A stretch of DNA of 64,000 nucleotides from Demequina flava (GTDB taxonomy: Bacteria; Actinomycetota; Actinomycetes; Actinomycetales; Demequinaceae): the NCBI RefSeq assembly GCF_000975035.1, contig NZ_BBRA01000001.1:806001-870000 (forward strand). The letters run 5' to 3'. The number at the start of each line of letters is the position of its first letter. Position 1 is the stretch's first letter. The notes below the pieces were generated by a model. It was given only the letters and a program-made list of their open reading frames with translations. It searched no databases and had not been told where the DNA came from. Of this stretch, positions 17,338 through 26,597 are shown one piece after another. The position numbers and the translations under genes are program-made.

Positions 17338-18714
17338 CTAGTCGCGACCCAGCGAGATGTTGGTCATCTCATCGCGAGGAACGACCTTCACGCGCTCGCG
17401 GCCATCGGCCTCACCAAGGGCTAGCTCGTGGGCGTTTAGAATCTCCCAGTCAGCCCACTGAATAACGTCCACGCCGCGGTCCTGAAGCAGGCGCAAAACG
17501 TTGTCGGGACTGCGCTGCTCGGCGCCTGCGGAGGACTCCTCGTACAGCTTGTCGGCGTCCTCGATGATCTTCCGGATGGTCTCCTGCGCGTCCGACTTGG
17601 TGTGGCCAATCAGACCCACGGGACCGCGCTTGATCCAGCCAGTGGTGTACATGCCGTGGACTGGGTTGCCGTCCTCATCGAGCACGCGGCCAGCCTCGTT
17701 GTTGATGGTGCCCTTGCGGTCGTTGAACGGGATTCCATCGATCGGCGTTCCGTAGTAGCCCACCGCGCGGTACACAGCCTGGACGGGGTAGTCGATGAAC
17801 TCGCCCGTGCCCTTTACGGTGCCGTCACCCTGCAGCTCGGTGCGCTCGACGCGCACGCCGGTGACCTTGCCGTCCTCGCCGAGAACCTCGTGAGGCGACT
17901 GCATGAAGTGCAGGTGGATGCGTCGCGATGCGGTGCCAGGCTCGCGCAGCGCGTAGTCCGTGAGGGTCTTGACGACCTGCTTCTGCTGCTTGTTGTTTTC
18001 GGCGATCTCCATCGACGCCTCGTCGAACTCGTAGTCCGTCTCGGGGTAAACCACGATGTCGACGTCAGGCACGTGGCCGAGCTCGCGCAGTTCCAGTGGC
18101 GAGAACTTCACCTGAGCGGGGCCGCGGCGACCAAAGACGTGCACGTCGGTGACGGGCGACTTCTCGAGGATCTCCATGACGTTCGCGGGGATCTCGGTGG
18201 GCGCGAGGTCCTTGGGGTGCTTCGCGAGAATACGCGCGACGTCAAGCGCCACGTTGCCGACACCGAAGATTGCAACTTCCTTGGCCTCGAGCGGCCAGGT
18301 GCGGGCGACATCTGGGTGGCCGTCAAACCACGACACGAAGTCCGCAGCGCCGTACGAGCCGTCGAGATCGATGCCCGGAATGTCGAGGTCCGCGTCCTTG
18401 AACGCACCGGTCGCGAAGATGACCGCGTCATAGTGCTCGCGCATGTCGTCAAGCGACAGGTCCGTACCAATGTTGACGTTGGCGAGTAGGCGGATATCGC
18501 CGCGTCCCAGCACGTTCGCGAGCGCCACGATGATCTGCTTGATGCGCGGGTGGTCAGGCGCCACTCCGTATCGCACCAGGCCGAACGGCGCGGGCAGACG
18601 CTCGATGATGTCGATCGACACATCGATATCCGACTTGGACAGAATGTCGCTGGCGTAGGTGCCGGCAGGGCCAGCTCCCACGACGGCGACGCGCAAAGGG
18701 CGTTCCGTAGTCAC
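17338..18714 (-). CDS. fprA: Ferredoxin--NADP+ reductase, adrenodoxin-reductase type (FprA-like)
   Basis: 458 residues. The FAD-binding GAGPAGTYA begins near residue 12, RLPAPFGLVRYGVAPDHPRIK follows at about 40-60, an NADP-binding GVGNVALDVARIL lies at about 155, and the C-terminal GWIKRGPVGLIGHTKSDAQ completes the mycobacterial FprA/adrenodoxin-reductase pattern. It passes electrons from NADPH to ferredoxin, which the ferredoxin-dependent sulfite reductase 3 kb away would need; the link is inference. GTG 18714 is preferred, with AAGGA upstream; GTG 18723 is too close to it. Confidence 0.92.
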   Translation of the reverse strand: MTTERPLRVAVVGAGPAGTYASDILSKSDIDVSIDIIERLPAPFGLVRYGVAPDHPRIKQIIVALANVLGRGDIRLLANVNIGTDLSLDDMREHYDAVIFATGAFKDADLDIPGIDLDGSYGAADFVSWFDGHPDVARTWPLEAKEVAIFGVGNVALDVARILAKHPKDLAPTEIPANVMEILEKSPVTDVHVFGRRGPAQVKFSPLELRELGHVPDVDIVVYPETDYEFDEASMEIAENNKQQKQVVKTLTDYALREPGTASRRIHLHFMQSPHEVLGEDGKVTGVRVERTELQGDGTVKGTGEFIDYPVQAVYRAVGYYGTPIDGIPFNDRKGTINNEAGRVLDEDGNPVHGMYTTGWIKRGPVGLIGHTKSDAQETIRKIIEDADKLYEESSAGAEQRSPDNVLRLLQDRGVDVIQWADWEILNAHELALGEADGRERVKVVPRDEMTNISLGRD

Positions 18715-18827
18715 GCTAATCACAATCCTTGGGGGATGGGGTCCGCGAGCCGGGCACGCTCCCGGTCGCAATGGCCCCGAGTATAGACATGCCCGTCAAG
18801 CGTAATTCGCCGGGCCCTGACATTTGG

Positions 18828-19463
18828 TCACTCAGTTTGGGCAGCCTCGGCCTCGTCAAGCGAGCCCAATCCGGCCAGCGCGACGGTCAGCGTGAGCGTT
18901 TCCTCCGTGAGGTTCCCGCCACGCGTAGCCACCTCGTCCACGAGGTCCGCGTAGAGCGCGAACGTCGCGTCCGAGTACGTGCCCAATTCGCCGCGCAGAT
19001 ACGTCTCAAACGACGTCGCTTCGAGGGTGTCCTGCGCCGTGCGCAGCACCCGCATGCCCGCACCCAAGCACGGGAAGCGAGAGTGGAAGTCCCGCGCCCA
19101 TTCCACCTGAACACCAATCACGCGTTCCTGGGCAGCCACACGCGCCTCCGCCAAGACCGGCAACCGCGGCGCAATCTCACGGGCGTACCGCTCGGGCTCC
19201 ATGGAGGCCATCATCCGCGCGTACTTCTCGGTCAGCAGGTTCCGACCGGCAGCATCGGCCGCATCCAGGTCCGCCGCGTAGGACGTCAGCAACGGCACCG
19301 GCCACGTGAGGAACTGTGGAAGCCGCTGCCCGTGGAACGTGAGCCAGTCGTCTTGGCACGCCGCGCGACCACCCTCTGCAGGCACCTCGCCCATCTGCGT
19401 GAACTCGTGGCGCACGATTCCCTCGGCCAGGTCCAGGCGCTCGGCCAAGACGTCGCGGTCCAT
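18828..19463 (-). CDS. DUF4125 family protein
   Basis: 211 residues of unknown function. The conserved N-terminal core EGGRAACQDDWLTFHGQRL (about 31-49) and a W at 54 match DUF4125. ATG 19463 has AGGAGG 5 nt upstream, and it begins 9 nt after the stop codon of the TPR-DUF4037 gene, so the two are co-transcribed. DUF4125 and DUF4037 are recurrent partners, sometimes fused. It has no membrane segment and is probably cytoplasmic. Confidence 0.8.
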   Translation of the reverse strand: MDRDVLAERLDLAEGIVRHEFTQMGEVPAEGGRAACQDDWLTFHGQRLPQFLTWPVPLLTSYAADLDAADAAGRNLLTEKYARMMASMEPERYAREIAPRLPVLAEARVAAQERVIGVQVEWARDFHSRFPCLGAGMRVLRTAQDTLEATSFETYLRGELGTYSDATFALYADLVDEVATRGGNLTEETLTLTVALAGLGSLDEAEAAQTE

Positions 19464-19472
19464 GTCAGCCTC

Positions 19473-21404
19473 CTACTGCTGTCGTAGCCACGGGTCGGAA
19501 ATCTTCGCCGCGAGCTCGGGGCGATGGTGCTCAAGGAAGGTGGCATCCGACCCTGACAAGCCCTGGACACGCAGTTCCGCACCGATAGCCGCGCAGACCG
19601 CCTCGATCCGCTCCGTCAGTTGGGCCGATGCGACCGAAGCTCCCTTGCCACCCTCGCCAAAGGCTTCCCCACCAAGGCAGGCGGCCGATGCCACACGCAT
19701 CACCGCAGTCAGCTCACCATAGACCTGGGGTAGCCGGCTAAGGGGGCGGTCGGAAAGGCGGCGCAGCGCCGCGAACTGCCACTTGTAGTACGGCAGATAG
19801 CCCACCTGGGCGGGCTTGTTCAGCAGGAAGACGGTCGAGGCGGCAGAGCGCACAAACTCGCCAACCGCGAGCCATGCCGCCTCGCCATCACCACGCGACA
19901 ACATCCGCGGCACGTTGTACTGCCCCGCCTGAGCGAGCATCCCCAACCTGCGCGACAGGTGCGTGAGCCACACGTCCGGCGGCATCCGCTGGAAGCCACC
20001 ACGCGCTGCTCCGAACGCGCCGTGCGGATCCGCGAACACTTCACCGTTGGTGGCCGCCGCGAGTGTAGCCTCGTCGAGGCTGAGCCACACATGCGGTTCG
20101 TCGGCGCTCGGCGCCTGGCGCAGGCCCGTGATGGACTCAAAAAAAGCACCGATCTCGAACACACCCGACCGCTTCTGACCGTGAGCGGCGAGCGCGGGGC
20201 GGACCGGGACGCCCTCGAACGTGTCCGGCAGACCGTCGTAGGCACGCTGCAGATCGGCACCAATCAGTTCGTGATCAGCCTCCGTGAGCCACAGGCAGAA
20301 CCCCACCCCAAAGTCGTGATCCGTGCTCACCGCGTCGTCGAAGCCGTAGCACTCAGACCCGTGCCCCACGAGCCCCGCGGCGATGCGTCCTGCGAAATCG
20401 GGGAACTGCGCGTCGAGCATGGGCTTGCCGTGCTCGAGCCAGTAGCGGCGGGCCAGCTCCAGTCCGGGGACATGCTGGACGCGGGCCGATGCTGGGGCCG
20501 GGTCACGCACCTCAGCGGGCGTGGGTGCGGGGTCGGGGTCGACGGCCGCGGCGCCCGACTCACCGGCAATCGCGTCACGGAGCTGCCGCGCCTGGTCGAG
20601 GTTGTCGCGGGTGACCTCGGCGGCTTCGGACTGTGGACCGTACGCACGCTCGACGATCGCGAGCGCCTCCTCGTAGCGGTCCACTGCCCCGGCGGCGTCG
20701 CCAGCGCTGATGAGGGTCGACGCATGGGCCGCGAGCGCGGCTGCCATGTGCGGGTCGTCGGTGGCTCCCGCGGCGCGGAACAGGTCGATCGCGCGGCGGG
20801 CATGCTCATCCGCCCCGCCCGGATCACCGACTGCGGCGCACGAGTGCGCGAGGTTCGCATGGGTCATTGCGATGTCGACATCCGCGTCCGGGTCCGTGGT
20901 GGCCCGGGTGAGGATCGCAAGGGCTTCGCGTTGCTCGGCCAGAGCCGCTTCGGGCTCGCCCGCATCCGCGATAGCGAGCGACAGGTTGTTGTGCAGCGCG
21001 GCCAGTCGCCGGTCGTCGGGACCAAACAGTCGCCGCGCTCCGTCGAGGGCTTGCGCGTAGGTGACCCGAGCATCGGCCGTCTTCCCCGCTGCCCGCTGAG
21101 CCGTTGCCACGTTGATGAGCGTCGTGGTCTGGGCGTCCGTACCCTCCAGGCCGAGGTCGGCGACCAAGGTGAGTGCAGCATCGGCCGCTTCCAGTGCCTC
21201 GTCGTGCGCGCCGATCGACCTGAAGAACCCCGCCTGCTCATTGCGAAGCGTCAGCAATGCCGGTTGGTCGTCGAGTTCCTGCGCCCGCGCGACCCCCTCC
21301 TCGAGAAGCATGCGCGCAACCTCGGGCCCGCGCTGCTCGGCGAACACCTGATCGAGGCGGTTGAGGAAACCCTCCATGGGGAATCGTGCCTGGGACGTGC
21401 TCAC
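19473..21404 (-). CDS. TPR protein with C-terminal DUF4037 nucleotidyltransferase-like domain
   Basis: 643 residues. Residues about 10-270 are tetratricopeptide-like repeats, then an acidic/Pro-rich linker, then DUF4037 at about 305-640. The latter has GHGSECYGFDDAVS followed by TDHDFGVGF, matching the G-S...DxD metal site of the polymerase-beta nucleotidyltransferase fold. Start GTG 21404 has AGGAG 7 nt upstream. The substrate is unknown; the TPR part suggests a protein partner, possibly the DUF4125 protein encoded next. Five copies of the 9-mer lie in this gene (19623, 19683, 20484, 21070, 21178). Confidence 0.75.
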   Translation of the reverse strand: MSTSQARFPMEGFLNRLDQVFAEQRGPEVARMLLEEGVARAQELDDQPALLTLRNEQAGFFRSIGAHDEALEAADAALTLVADLGLEGTDAQTTTLINVATAQRAAGKTADARVTYAQALDGARRLFGPDDRRLAALHNNLSLAIADAGEPEAALAEQREALAILTRATTDPDADVDIAMTHANLAHSCAAVGDPGGADEHARRAIDLFRAAGATDDPHMAAALAAHASTLISAGDAAGAVDRYEEALAIVERAYGPQSEAAEVTRDNLDQARQLRDAIAGESGAAAVDPDPAPTPAEVRDPAPASARVQHVPGLELARRYWLEHGKPMLDAQFPDFAGRIAAGLVGHGSECYGFDDAVSTDHDFGVGFCLWLTEADHELIGADLQRAYDGLPDTFEGVPVRPALAAHGQKRSGVFEIGAFFESITGLRQAPSADEPHVWLSLDEATLAAATNGEVFADPHGAFGAARGGFQRMPPDVWLTHLSRRLGMLAQAGQYNVPRMLSRGDGEAAWLAVGEFVRSAASTVFLLNKPAQVGYLPYYKWQFAALRRLSDRPLSRLPQVYGELTAVMRVASAACLGGEAFGEGGKGASVASAQLTERIEAVCAAIGAELRVQGLSGSDATFLEHHRPELAAKISDPWLRQQ

Positions 21405-21512
21405 CGGAAACTCCTGCCGGACGGGGGCGAATGGGCGGTGGGGACGGTACCGCAATTCCAGTCTACGAACCGGGGGTAGCCACCACCTAGGCCGTATGGC
21501 ACAATCACTGAC

Positions 21513-21584
21513 ATGTCACACCAGCTCACCATGCGCGCATCGATGATGTGCCGTTGCTGCTGTGTCATGTGTCTGCAGGCCTAG
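21513..21584 (+). CDS. Cysteine-rich leader peptide (sulfur-operon attenuator)
   Basis: A 23-codon ORF, MSHQLTMRASMMCRCCCVMCLQA, with five Cys in an eight-residue stretch (residues 13-20), ends 115 nt before the sulfite reductase gene. Polycysteine leader ORFs upstream of actinobacterial sulfur genes are known to sense cysteine: when Cys-tRNA is scarce, ribosomes stall on the Cys run and the downstream genes are translated. CACAAT at 21500-21505 lies 7 nt before the ATG and there is no Shine-Dalgarno sequence, so it is probably leaderless. An internal start at 21531 is possible. Confidence 0.82.
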   Translation: MSHQLTMRASMMCRCCCVMCLQA

Positions 21585-21613
21585 TCGCCCGCGGATACGC
21601 AACGTAGCCCTGG

Positions 21614-21694
21614 GCGCTCGGCCTTACGAGCGCGAACCAGCAGCGCTCTGACGGCCTCGCTCCCACAGTGATTGTGAACGAACGAGTCGAGGAG
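21614..21694 (+). promoter_or_regulatory. Attenuator region with mutually exclusive stems ahead of the sulfite reductase gene
   Basis: GAGCGC at 21628-21633 can pair either with GCGCTC at 21614-21619 (6-nt-loop hairpin, stem extended to 7 bp) or with GCGCTC at 21643-21648. Downstream, CCTCG (21655-21659) can pair with CGAGG (21688-21692), which overlaps the GAGGAG ribosome-binding site (21689-21694) of the GTG start at 21700. This layout fits leader-peptide control of translation initiation; the actual fold is untested. Confidence 0.55.
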
Positions 21695-21699
21695 ATTCG

Positions 21700-23481
21700 G
21701 TGACTGACGCCGACACCACCACCCCGGGTGGTACCACCGCACTGACGGACGCTGAAGAGCGCCGCCGCCACCGCGAGGAGGCGCGCCTCATCCGCACCCG
21801 TGAGGCTGCCGCGCGCAAGAACACCGCGTCGAAGGACGGCCAGTGGGCAGCGGGCGACCGCACGCCGCTGAACCCCAACGAGGAGATGAAGGCTGCGAGC
21901 GACCCTCTCGAGGTTCGCCAGCGCATCGAGTCGATGTACTCCAAGTGGGGCTTCTGGTCGATCCCTCCCGGTGACCTGCGCGGCCGCTTCCGTTGGTGGG
22001 GCCTGTACACGCAGCGCCGTCCCGGGATCGATGGCGGCAAGACCGCCGTGCTCGAGCCGCACCAGCTCGACGACGAGTACTTCATGCTCCGCATCCGCTC
22101 GGACGGCGGTCAGCTGTCCGTGGCGCAGGCTCGCGAGATCGGCAAGATCTCCGCTGAGTTCGCCCGCGATACCGCGGACGTGTCCGACCGCCAGAACATC
22201 CAGCTGCACTGGATCCGCATCGAGGACGTGCCAGAGATTTTCCGCCGCGTCGAAGAAGTGGGCCTGCTGTGCACCGAGGCCTGCGGCGACGTGCCGCGCG
22301 TGCTGCTGGGCTCCCCCGTTGCGGGCGTGGCCAAGGACGAGCTGATCGACCCCACGCCGCAGATCCGCGAAATCATGGACAAGTACATCGGCAGCCCGGA
22401 GTTTTCCAACCTGCCGCGTAAGTTCAAGACCGCCTTCACCGGCCAGCCCGTGCCGGACATCCTGCACGAGGTCCAGGACATCGCGTTCTGCGCCGTCGAG
22501 CACCCCGAGCTCGGCGTTGGCTACGACCTGTGGGTGGGCGGCGGCCTGTCCGTGAGCCCGTTCCTGGGTAAGCGCCTGGGAGTCTTCGTCAAGCCAGACA
22601 TCGCACACGACGTGTGGCGCGGTGTGGTCAGCATCTTCCGCGACCACGGCTACCGCCGCCTGCGCACCCGCGCTCGCCTTAAGTTCCTCGTCAAGGCTTG
22701 GGGAGCGGAGAAGTTCCTCCAGGTACTGCAAGACGACTACCTCGGCTACGAACTGCCGAAGGGCCCGGCCCCCAAGCTTGCTGAGCGTGGCGACCGCGGT
22801 GACCACGTTGGGATCCACGAGCAGGCCGACGGCAACTACTACGTAGGCGTTGCCCCCGTGGCCGGTCGCGTCTCCGGCGAGAAGATGAAGAAAATCGCCG
22901 ACATCGCCGAGTCCGTCGGTTCCGACCGCGTGCGCCTGACGCCCCTGCAGAAGGTGCTCGTTCTCGACATCCCCAAGGATCGCGTGAGCGACGTCGTCAA
23001 CGGCCTGCGTGCCCTCGAGCTCGACTCCGAGCCCGGCGAGTTCCACCGCAACGTAATCGCCTGCACCGGCATCGAGTACTGCAAGCTCGCGATCGTCGAG
23101 ACCAAGGCCACGGCCCGTGAGGTCGTCAAGGTCCTGGACGACAAGTTCCCCACGCTGGACAACCCCATCACCGTGCACGTCAACGGCTGCCCTAACTCCT
23201 GCGCCCGTGTGCAGATCGCGGACATTGGTTTCAAGGGTCAGTTGGTGCTGGACGAGGAGTCCGGCGAGCAGGTGCCCGGCTTCCAGGTTCACCTGGGTGG
23301 CCGTCTGGGCCGCGGCGACGACAACGACTTTGGTCGCAAGATCCGCGGTCACAAGGTAACGGAGAAGGGCATGCCCGACTACGTCGAGCGCGTCACCGCG
23401 AACTACCTCGAGGACCGCACCAGCGAGACCGAGACGTTCGCCGAGTGGGCCTTCCGGGCTGAGGAGGAACTGATCAAGTGA
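21700..23481 (+). CDS. sirA: Ferredoxin-dependent assimilatory sulfite reductase (SirA/NirA type)
   Basis: 593 residues, siroheme/[4Fe-4S] enzyme that reduces sulfite to sulfide. Cluster ligands are in ACTGIEYC (about residues 452-459) and NGCPNSCAR. Tyr103 (GLYTQR) and Cys195 (TEACGD) correspond to the covalently linked Tyr69-Cys161 pair of Mycobacterium tuberculosis SirA, which supports sulfite rather than nitrite as substrate. A charged N-terminal extension of about 40 residues is unusual. Start GTG 21700 has GAGGAG upstream. It overlaps cysH by 4 nt. Siroheme synthesis genes are not in the window. Confidence 0.92.
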   Translation: MTDADTTTPGGTTALTDAEERRRHREEARLIRTREAAARKNTASKDGQWAAGDRTPLNPNEEMKAASDPLEVRQRIESMYSKWGFWSIPPGDLRGRFRWWGLYTQRRPGIDGGKTAVLEPHQLDDEYFMLRIRSDGGQLSVAQAREIGKISAEFARDTADVSDRQNIQLHWIRIEDVPEIFRRVEEVGLLCTEACGDVPRVLLGSPVAGVAKDELIDPTPQIREIMDKYIGSPEFSNLPRKFKTAFTGQPVPDILHEVQDIAFCAVEHPELGVGYDLWVGGGLSVSPFLGKRLGVFVKPDIAHDVWRGVVSIFRDHGYRRLRTRARLKFLVKAWGAEKFLQVLQDDYLGYELPKGPAPKLAERGDRGDHVGIHEQADGNYYVGVAPVAGRVSGEKMKKIADIAESVGSDRVRLTPLQKVLVLDIPKDRVSDVVNGLRALELDSEPGEFHRNVIACTGIEYCKLAIVETKATAREVVKVLDDKFPTLDNPITVHVNGCPNSCARVQIADIGFKGQLVLDEESGEQVPGFQVHLGGRLGRGDDNDFGRKIRGHKVTEKGMPDYVERVTANYLEDRTSETETFAEWAFRAEEELIK

Positions 23482-24212
23482 GTGCGATCCTTCCCGCCGC
23501 GGCTTCGCTGACGCTCCTGAACCCTCAGGAGTGGAACGCTGAGTCGTGCGCAGAGGTCAATGCGCGACTTGAGAGCGCATCGGCCGCTCACATTGCGGAT
23601 TGGGCCGTGGCCACGTTTGGTCGCAACCTGATCGTTGCCGCGTCAATGCAGGACACGATCCTGCCCCACATGTTCGGCACCCGCCTCGAGGACGTCGACG
23701 TGCTGTTCTTGGAGACCGGCTATCACTTTGACGAGACCATCGCCACGCGCGATGAGGCGGCGCGCCGCTTCCCGATCACGATCGTGAACGCCGAGCCCGA
23801 GCTCACGATCGACGAGCAGACCGAGAAGTACGGCAAGGACCTCTTCCGGACCGACCCCAACCTGTGCTGCCAGATCCGCAAAGTGGAACCACTCAAGCGT
23901 GAGCTCGCCAAGTACGACGCGTGGGTCACCGGAGTGCGCCGTGTCGACGCGATCACGCGTTCCGAGATGCCCGTCATTTCGTGGGACGCCAAGCACGGCC
24001 TGGTGAAGATCAACCCGCTGGCCCTGTGGGACGATCCCGCCGTCGAGAACTACCAGGCTGCCAACGACCTCCCCCGCAATCCTTTGGTCGCGGACGGTTA
24101 CCCCAGCATCGGCTGTGCTCCTTGCACCCGTAAGGTCGCGCCCGGCGAGGACCCGCGCGCCGGCCGGTGGGCTGGACAGAACAAGACCGAGTGCGGCCTG
24201 CACAGTGAGTAA
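23478..24212 (+). CDS. cysH: Adenylyl-sulfate (APS) reductase
   Basis: 244 residues. The Cys130-Cys131 and Cys213-x2-Cys216 pairs bind the [4Fe-4S] cluster that marks APS (not PAPS) reductases, and the C-terminal KTECGLHSE carries catalytic Cys239. It reduces APS to sulfite. This fits the absence of an APS kinase in the operon. Its GTG start overlaps the sulfite reductase stop codon (GTGA), indicating coupled translation. A 9-mer copy at 23577 encodes Ala-Ser-Ala. Confidence 0.94.
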   Translation: MSAILPAAASLTLLNPQEWNAESCAEVNARLESASAAHIADWAVATFGRNLIVAASMQDTILPHMFGTRLEDVDVLFLETGYHFDETIATRDEAARRFPITIVNAEPELTIDEQTEKYGKDLFRTDPNLCCQIRKVEPLKRELAKYDAWVTGVRRVDAITRSEMPVISWDAKHGLVKINPLALWDDPAVENYQAANDLPRNPLVADGYPSIGCAPCTRKVAPGEDPRAGRWAGQNKTECGLHSE

Positions 24213-24240
24213 TCGTGAAGCAGTGAGTGAAGAGGAATTC

Positions 24241-25158
24241 GTGACGACTGACACCCCAGCCCCCGCGCGCCTGAGCACCCTCGACTCGCTCGAGGCCGAG
24301 GGCATCCACATCATCCGTGAGGCCGTGGGCACCGCCCGCAAGCCCGTACTGCTGTTCTCCGGCGGCAAGGACTCCGTCGTGGTGCTGCACCTGGCGACCA
24401 AGGCGTTCTGGCCCGGCAAGGTGCCCTTCGAGCTCCTGCACGTGGACACCGGCCACAACTTCGACGAGGTCATCGAGTTCCGCGACCGCACCGTCGAGAA
24501 GCTGGGCCTGCGCCTGCAAGTTGCCAAGGTCCAGGACTACATCGACGATGGCCGCCTCCGCGAGCGCCCCGACGGGACCCGTAACCCACTCCAGACGGTG
24601 CCGCTGCTGGACGCCATCACCGAGCACAAGTACGACGTCGTCTTTGGCGGCGCGCGTCGTGACGAGGAGAAGGCCCGTGCCAAGGAACGCGTGGTGTCGC
24701 TGCGCGACGAGTTTGGCGCGTGGGACCCGCGCAATCAGCGCCCCGAGCTGTGGAACCTCTACAACCCTCGCCACCTGCCCGGCCAGCACGTCCGCGTGTT
24801 CCCGCTGAGCAACTGGACCGAGCTGGACGTGTGGCGCTACATCGAGGCCGAGGGCATCGAGCTGCCACCTCTGTATTACGCGCACGAGCGCGAGGTCTTC
24901 CAGCGCGACGGGATGTGGCTCACTCCCCACGACAGCGTCCGCGTGCGCGACACCGACGTGATCGAGAAGCGCACGGTTCGCTACCGCACGGTCGGCGACG
25001 CCTCGTGCACCGGTGCGGTCGAGTCCCCCGCCGTCAGCATTCAGGACGTGATCGCCGAGGTCGCCTCCACCCGCATCACCGAACGAGGCGCAACCCGCGC
25101 CGATGACCGCATGTCCGAGGCGGCCATGGAGGATCGCAAGAAGGAGGGCTACTTCTAA
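24241..25158 (+). CDS. cysD: Sulfate adenylyltransferase subunit 2
   Basis: 305 residues of the PP-loop ATPase family; LLFSGGKDSVVVLHL (about residues 36-50) is the ATP-pyrophosphate-binding loop, and GGARRDEEKARAKER and the C-terminal EDRKKEGYF are CysD marks. With the CysN GTPase it makes APS from sulfate and ATP. GTG 24241 is chosen for its upstream GAGG (6-nt spacing); in-frame GTG codons at 24205 and 24223 lack one. It overlaps cysN by 1 nt (TAATG). Confidence 0.95.
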   Translation: MTTDTPAPARLSTLDSLEAEGIHIIREAVGTARKPVLLFSGGKDSVVVLHLATKAFWPGKVPFELLHVDTGHNFDEVIEFRDRTVEKLGLRLQVAKVQDYIDDGRLRERPDGTRNPLQTVPLLDAITEHKYDVVFGGARRDEEKARAKERVVSLRDEFGAWDPRNQRPELWNLYNPRHLPGQHVRVFPLSNWTELDVWRYIEAEGIELPPLYYAHEREVFQRDGMWLTPHDSVRVRDTDVIEKRTVRYRTVGDASCTGAVESPAVSIQDVIAEVASTRITERGATRADDRMSEAAMEDRKKEGYF

Positions 25159-26597
25159 TGAGTGCCGCACCCCAGACCACGGACGCCCTCGATTCAGCGG
25201 GCGTGCCTGACACGACCCGCACCTCGCTGCTGCGTTTCGCCACCGCCGGTTCCGTCGACGACGGCAAGTCCACCCTCGTGGGCCGCCTGCTTCACGACAC
25301 CAAGTCGATCCTCGCCGATGCCTACGAGGCCGTCGAGCGCGTGTCCAAGGAGCGCGGCTCCGAGGAAGTCGACCTGGCGCTGCTGACCGACGGCCTGCGC
25401 GCCGAGCGCGAGCAGGGCATCACGATCGACGTCGCATACCGCTACTTCTCGACCCCGCGCCGCACCTTCATCCTCGCGGACTGCCCCGGGCACGTGCAGT
25501 ACACCCGGAACACGGTGACCGGAGCGTCGACGGCCGATGCTTTGGTCGTGTTGATCGACGCCCGTTACGGCGTCGTAGAGCAGACCAAGCGCCACCTCGC
25601 GGTGGCGGCACTGCTACGGGTTCCGCACGTGATCATCGCGGTTAACAAGATCGACCTGCTCGACTACGCGTCCGGGCCCTTCCGCTCGATCTCGCAGCAC
25701 GTGCAGACGCACGCCGAGTCGCTGGGCCTGCCCAACGTCATCTGCGTTCCCGTCTCCGCACTCAACGGCGACAACGTTGCCGAGCGCTCCGACAACACCC
25801 CCTGGTACGAGGGCCCCACGGTGCTCGAGATCCTGGAGACTGTCCCCTCGATCGACCAGGGCGCGGACGCCTTTGCGGCGGCTCACCGTCACGGGGTGAC
25901 GCACCCCGGGAGGGCCGATGCTGCGGCTGAGGAGATCGGTTGGCGCCTGCCCGTACAGCTTGTGTTGCGTCCCCAGGATGCGGCCGTGTCCGAGGAGTAC
26001 CGCGAGTACCGCGGCTACGCCGGTCAGGTCGCCGAGGGCACGATTCGTGTGGGCGATGAGGTCGTGGTGCAGCCCTCGGGCAAGCGCACCACGGTTGCCG
26101 GGATCGACACGGCCACCGGGCCGCTCGACGAGGCACACACGGGCCAGTCCGTTGCGGTGCGCTTGGCTGATGAAGTCGACATTGCGCGTGGAGACCTGCT
26201 GTCCTCTGCGTCCGACGCCACCGAGTCCACCAAGACGTTCCACGCCCACGTGGCCTGGCTCACCGACCGTCCGTTGCGCGTGCGCGACCGGGTGCTCGTG
26301 CAGCACGGCTCCGCGGTGGTGCAGGCCATGGTGACGACGATCGACGGCATCCTCGACATCTCGCTCCCGGGCGGAACGCTGGACTCCTCGATCGCGAAGG
26401 GCCACGAGCTGCAGCTCAATGACATCGGCGTGGTGTCGCTTCAGCTGGCTCAGCCGCTGGCCGTCGAGGACTACGGCAACCACCGCCGCACGGGCGCCTT
26501 CTGCCTGCTGGACCCCCAGGATGGCAACACCCTGGCGGCAGGCACGGCCCGCGCGCAGGTGCCTGGCACCGCGGATGAGTCGTATATCTCGATCTAG
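25158..26597 (+). CDS. cysN: Sulfate adenylyltransferase subunit 1 (GTPase)
   Basis: 479 residues, EF-Tu-like. G1 is AGSVDDGKSTLVGRLL, switch region EREQGITIDVAYRYF, G3 DCPGH and G4 NKIDL, followed by two beta-barrel domains. GTP hydrolysis drives APS formation by CysD. There is no fused APS kinase (CysC) domain, matching the APS-specific CysH next door. Two copies of the 9-mer (25532, 25913) encode Ala-Asp-Ala; the second lies in a probably variable linker (HPGRADAAAEE). Confidence 0.95.
   Translation: MSAAPQTTDALDSAGVPDTTRTSLLRFATAGSVDDGKSTLVGRLLHDTKSILADAYEAVERVSKERGSEEVDLALLTDGLRAEREQGITIDVAYRYFSTPRRTFILADCPGHVQYTRNTVTGASTADALVVLIDARYGVVEQTKRHLAVAALLRVPHVIIAVNKIDLLDYASGPFRSISQHVQTHAESLGLPNVICVPVSALNGDNVAERSDNTPWYEGPTVLEILETVPSIDQGADAFAAAHRHGVTHPGRADAAAEEIGWRLPVQLVLRPQDAAVSEEYREYRGYAGQVAEGTIRVGDEVVVQPSGKRTTVAGIDTATGPLDEAHTGQSVAVRLADEVDIARGDLLSSASDATESTKTFHAHVAWLTDRPLRVRDRVLVQHGSAVVQAMVTTIDGILDISLPGGTLDSSIAKGHELQLNDIGVVSLQLAQPLAVEDYGNHRRTGAFCLLDPQDGNTLAAGTARAQVPGTADESYISI

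Noticed and set aside
21700-23481. Nitrite reductase instead of sulfite reductase
   Set aside because: The Tyr/Cys pair of SirA is conserved, a Cys leader precedes it and it is translationally coupled to cysH.
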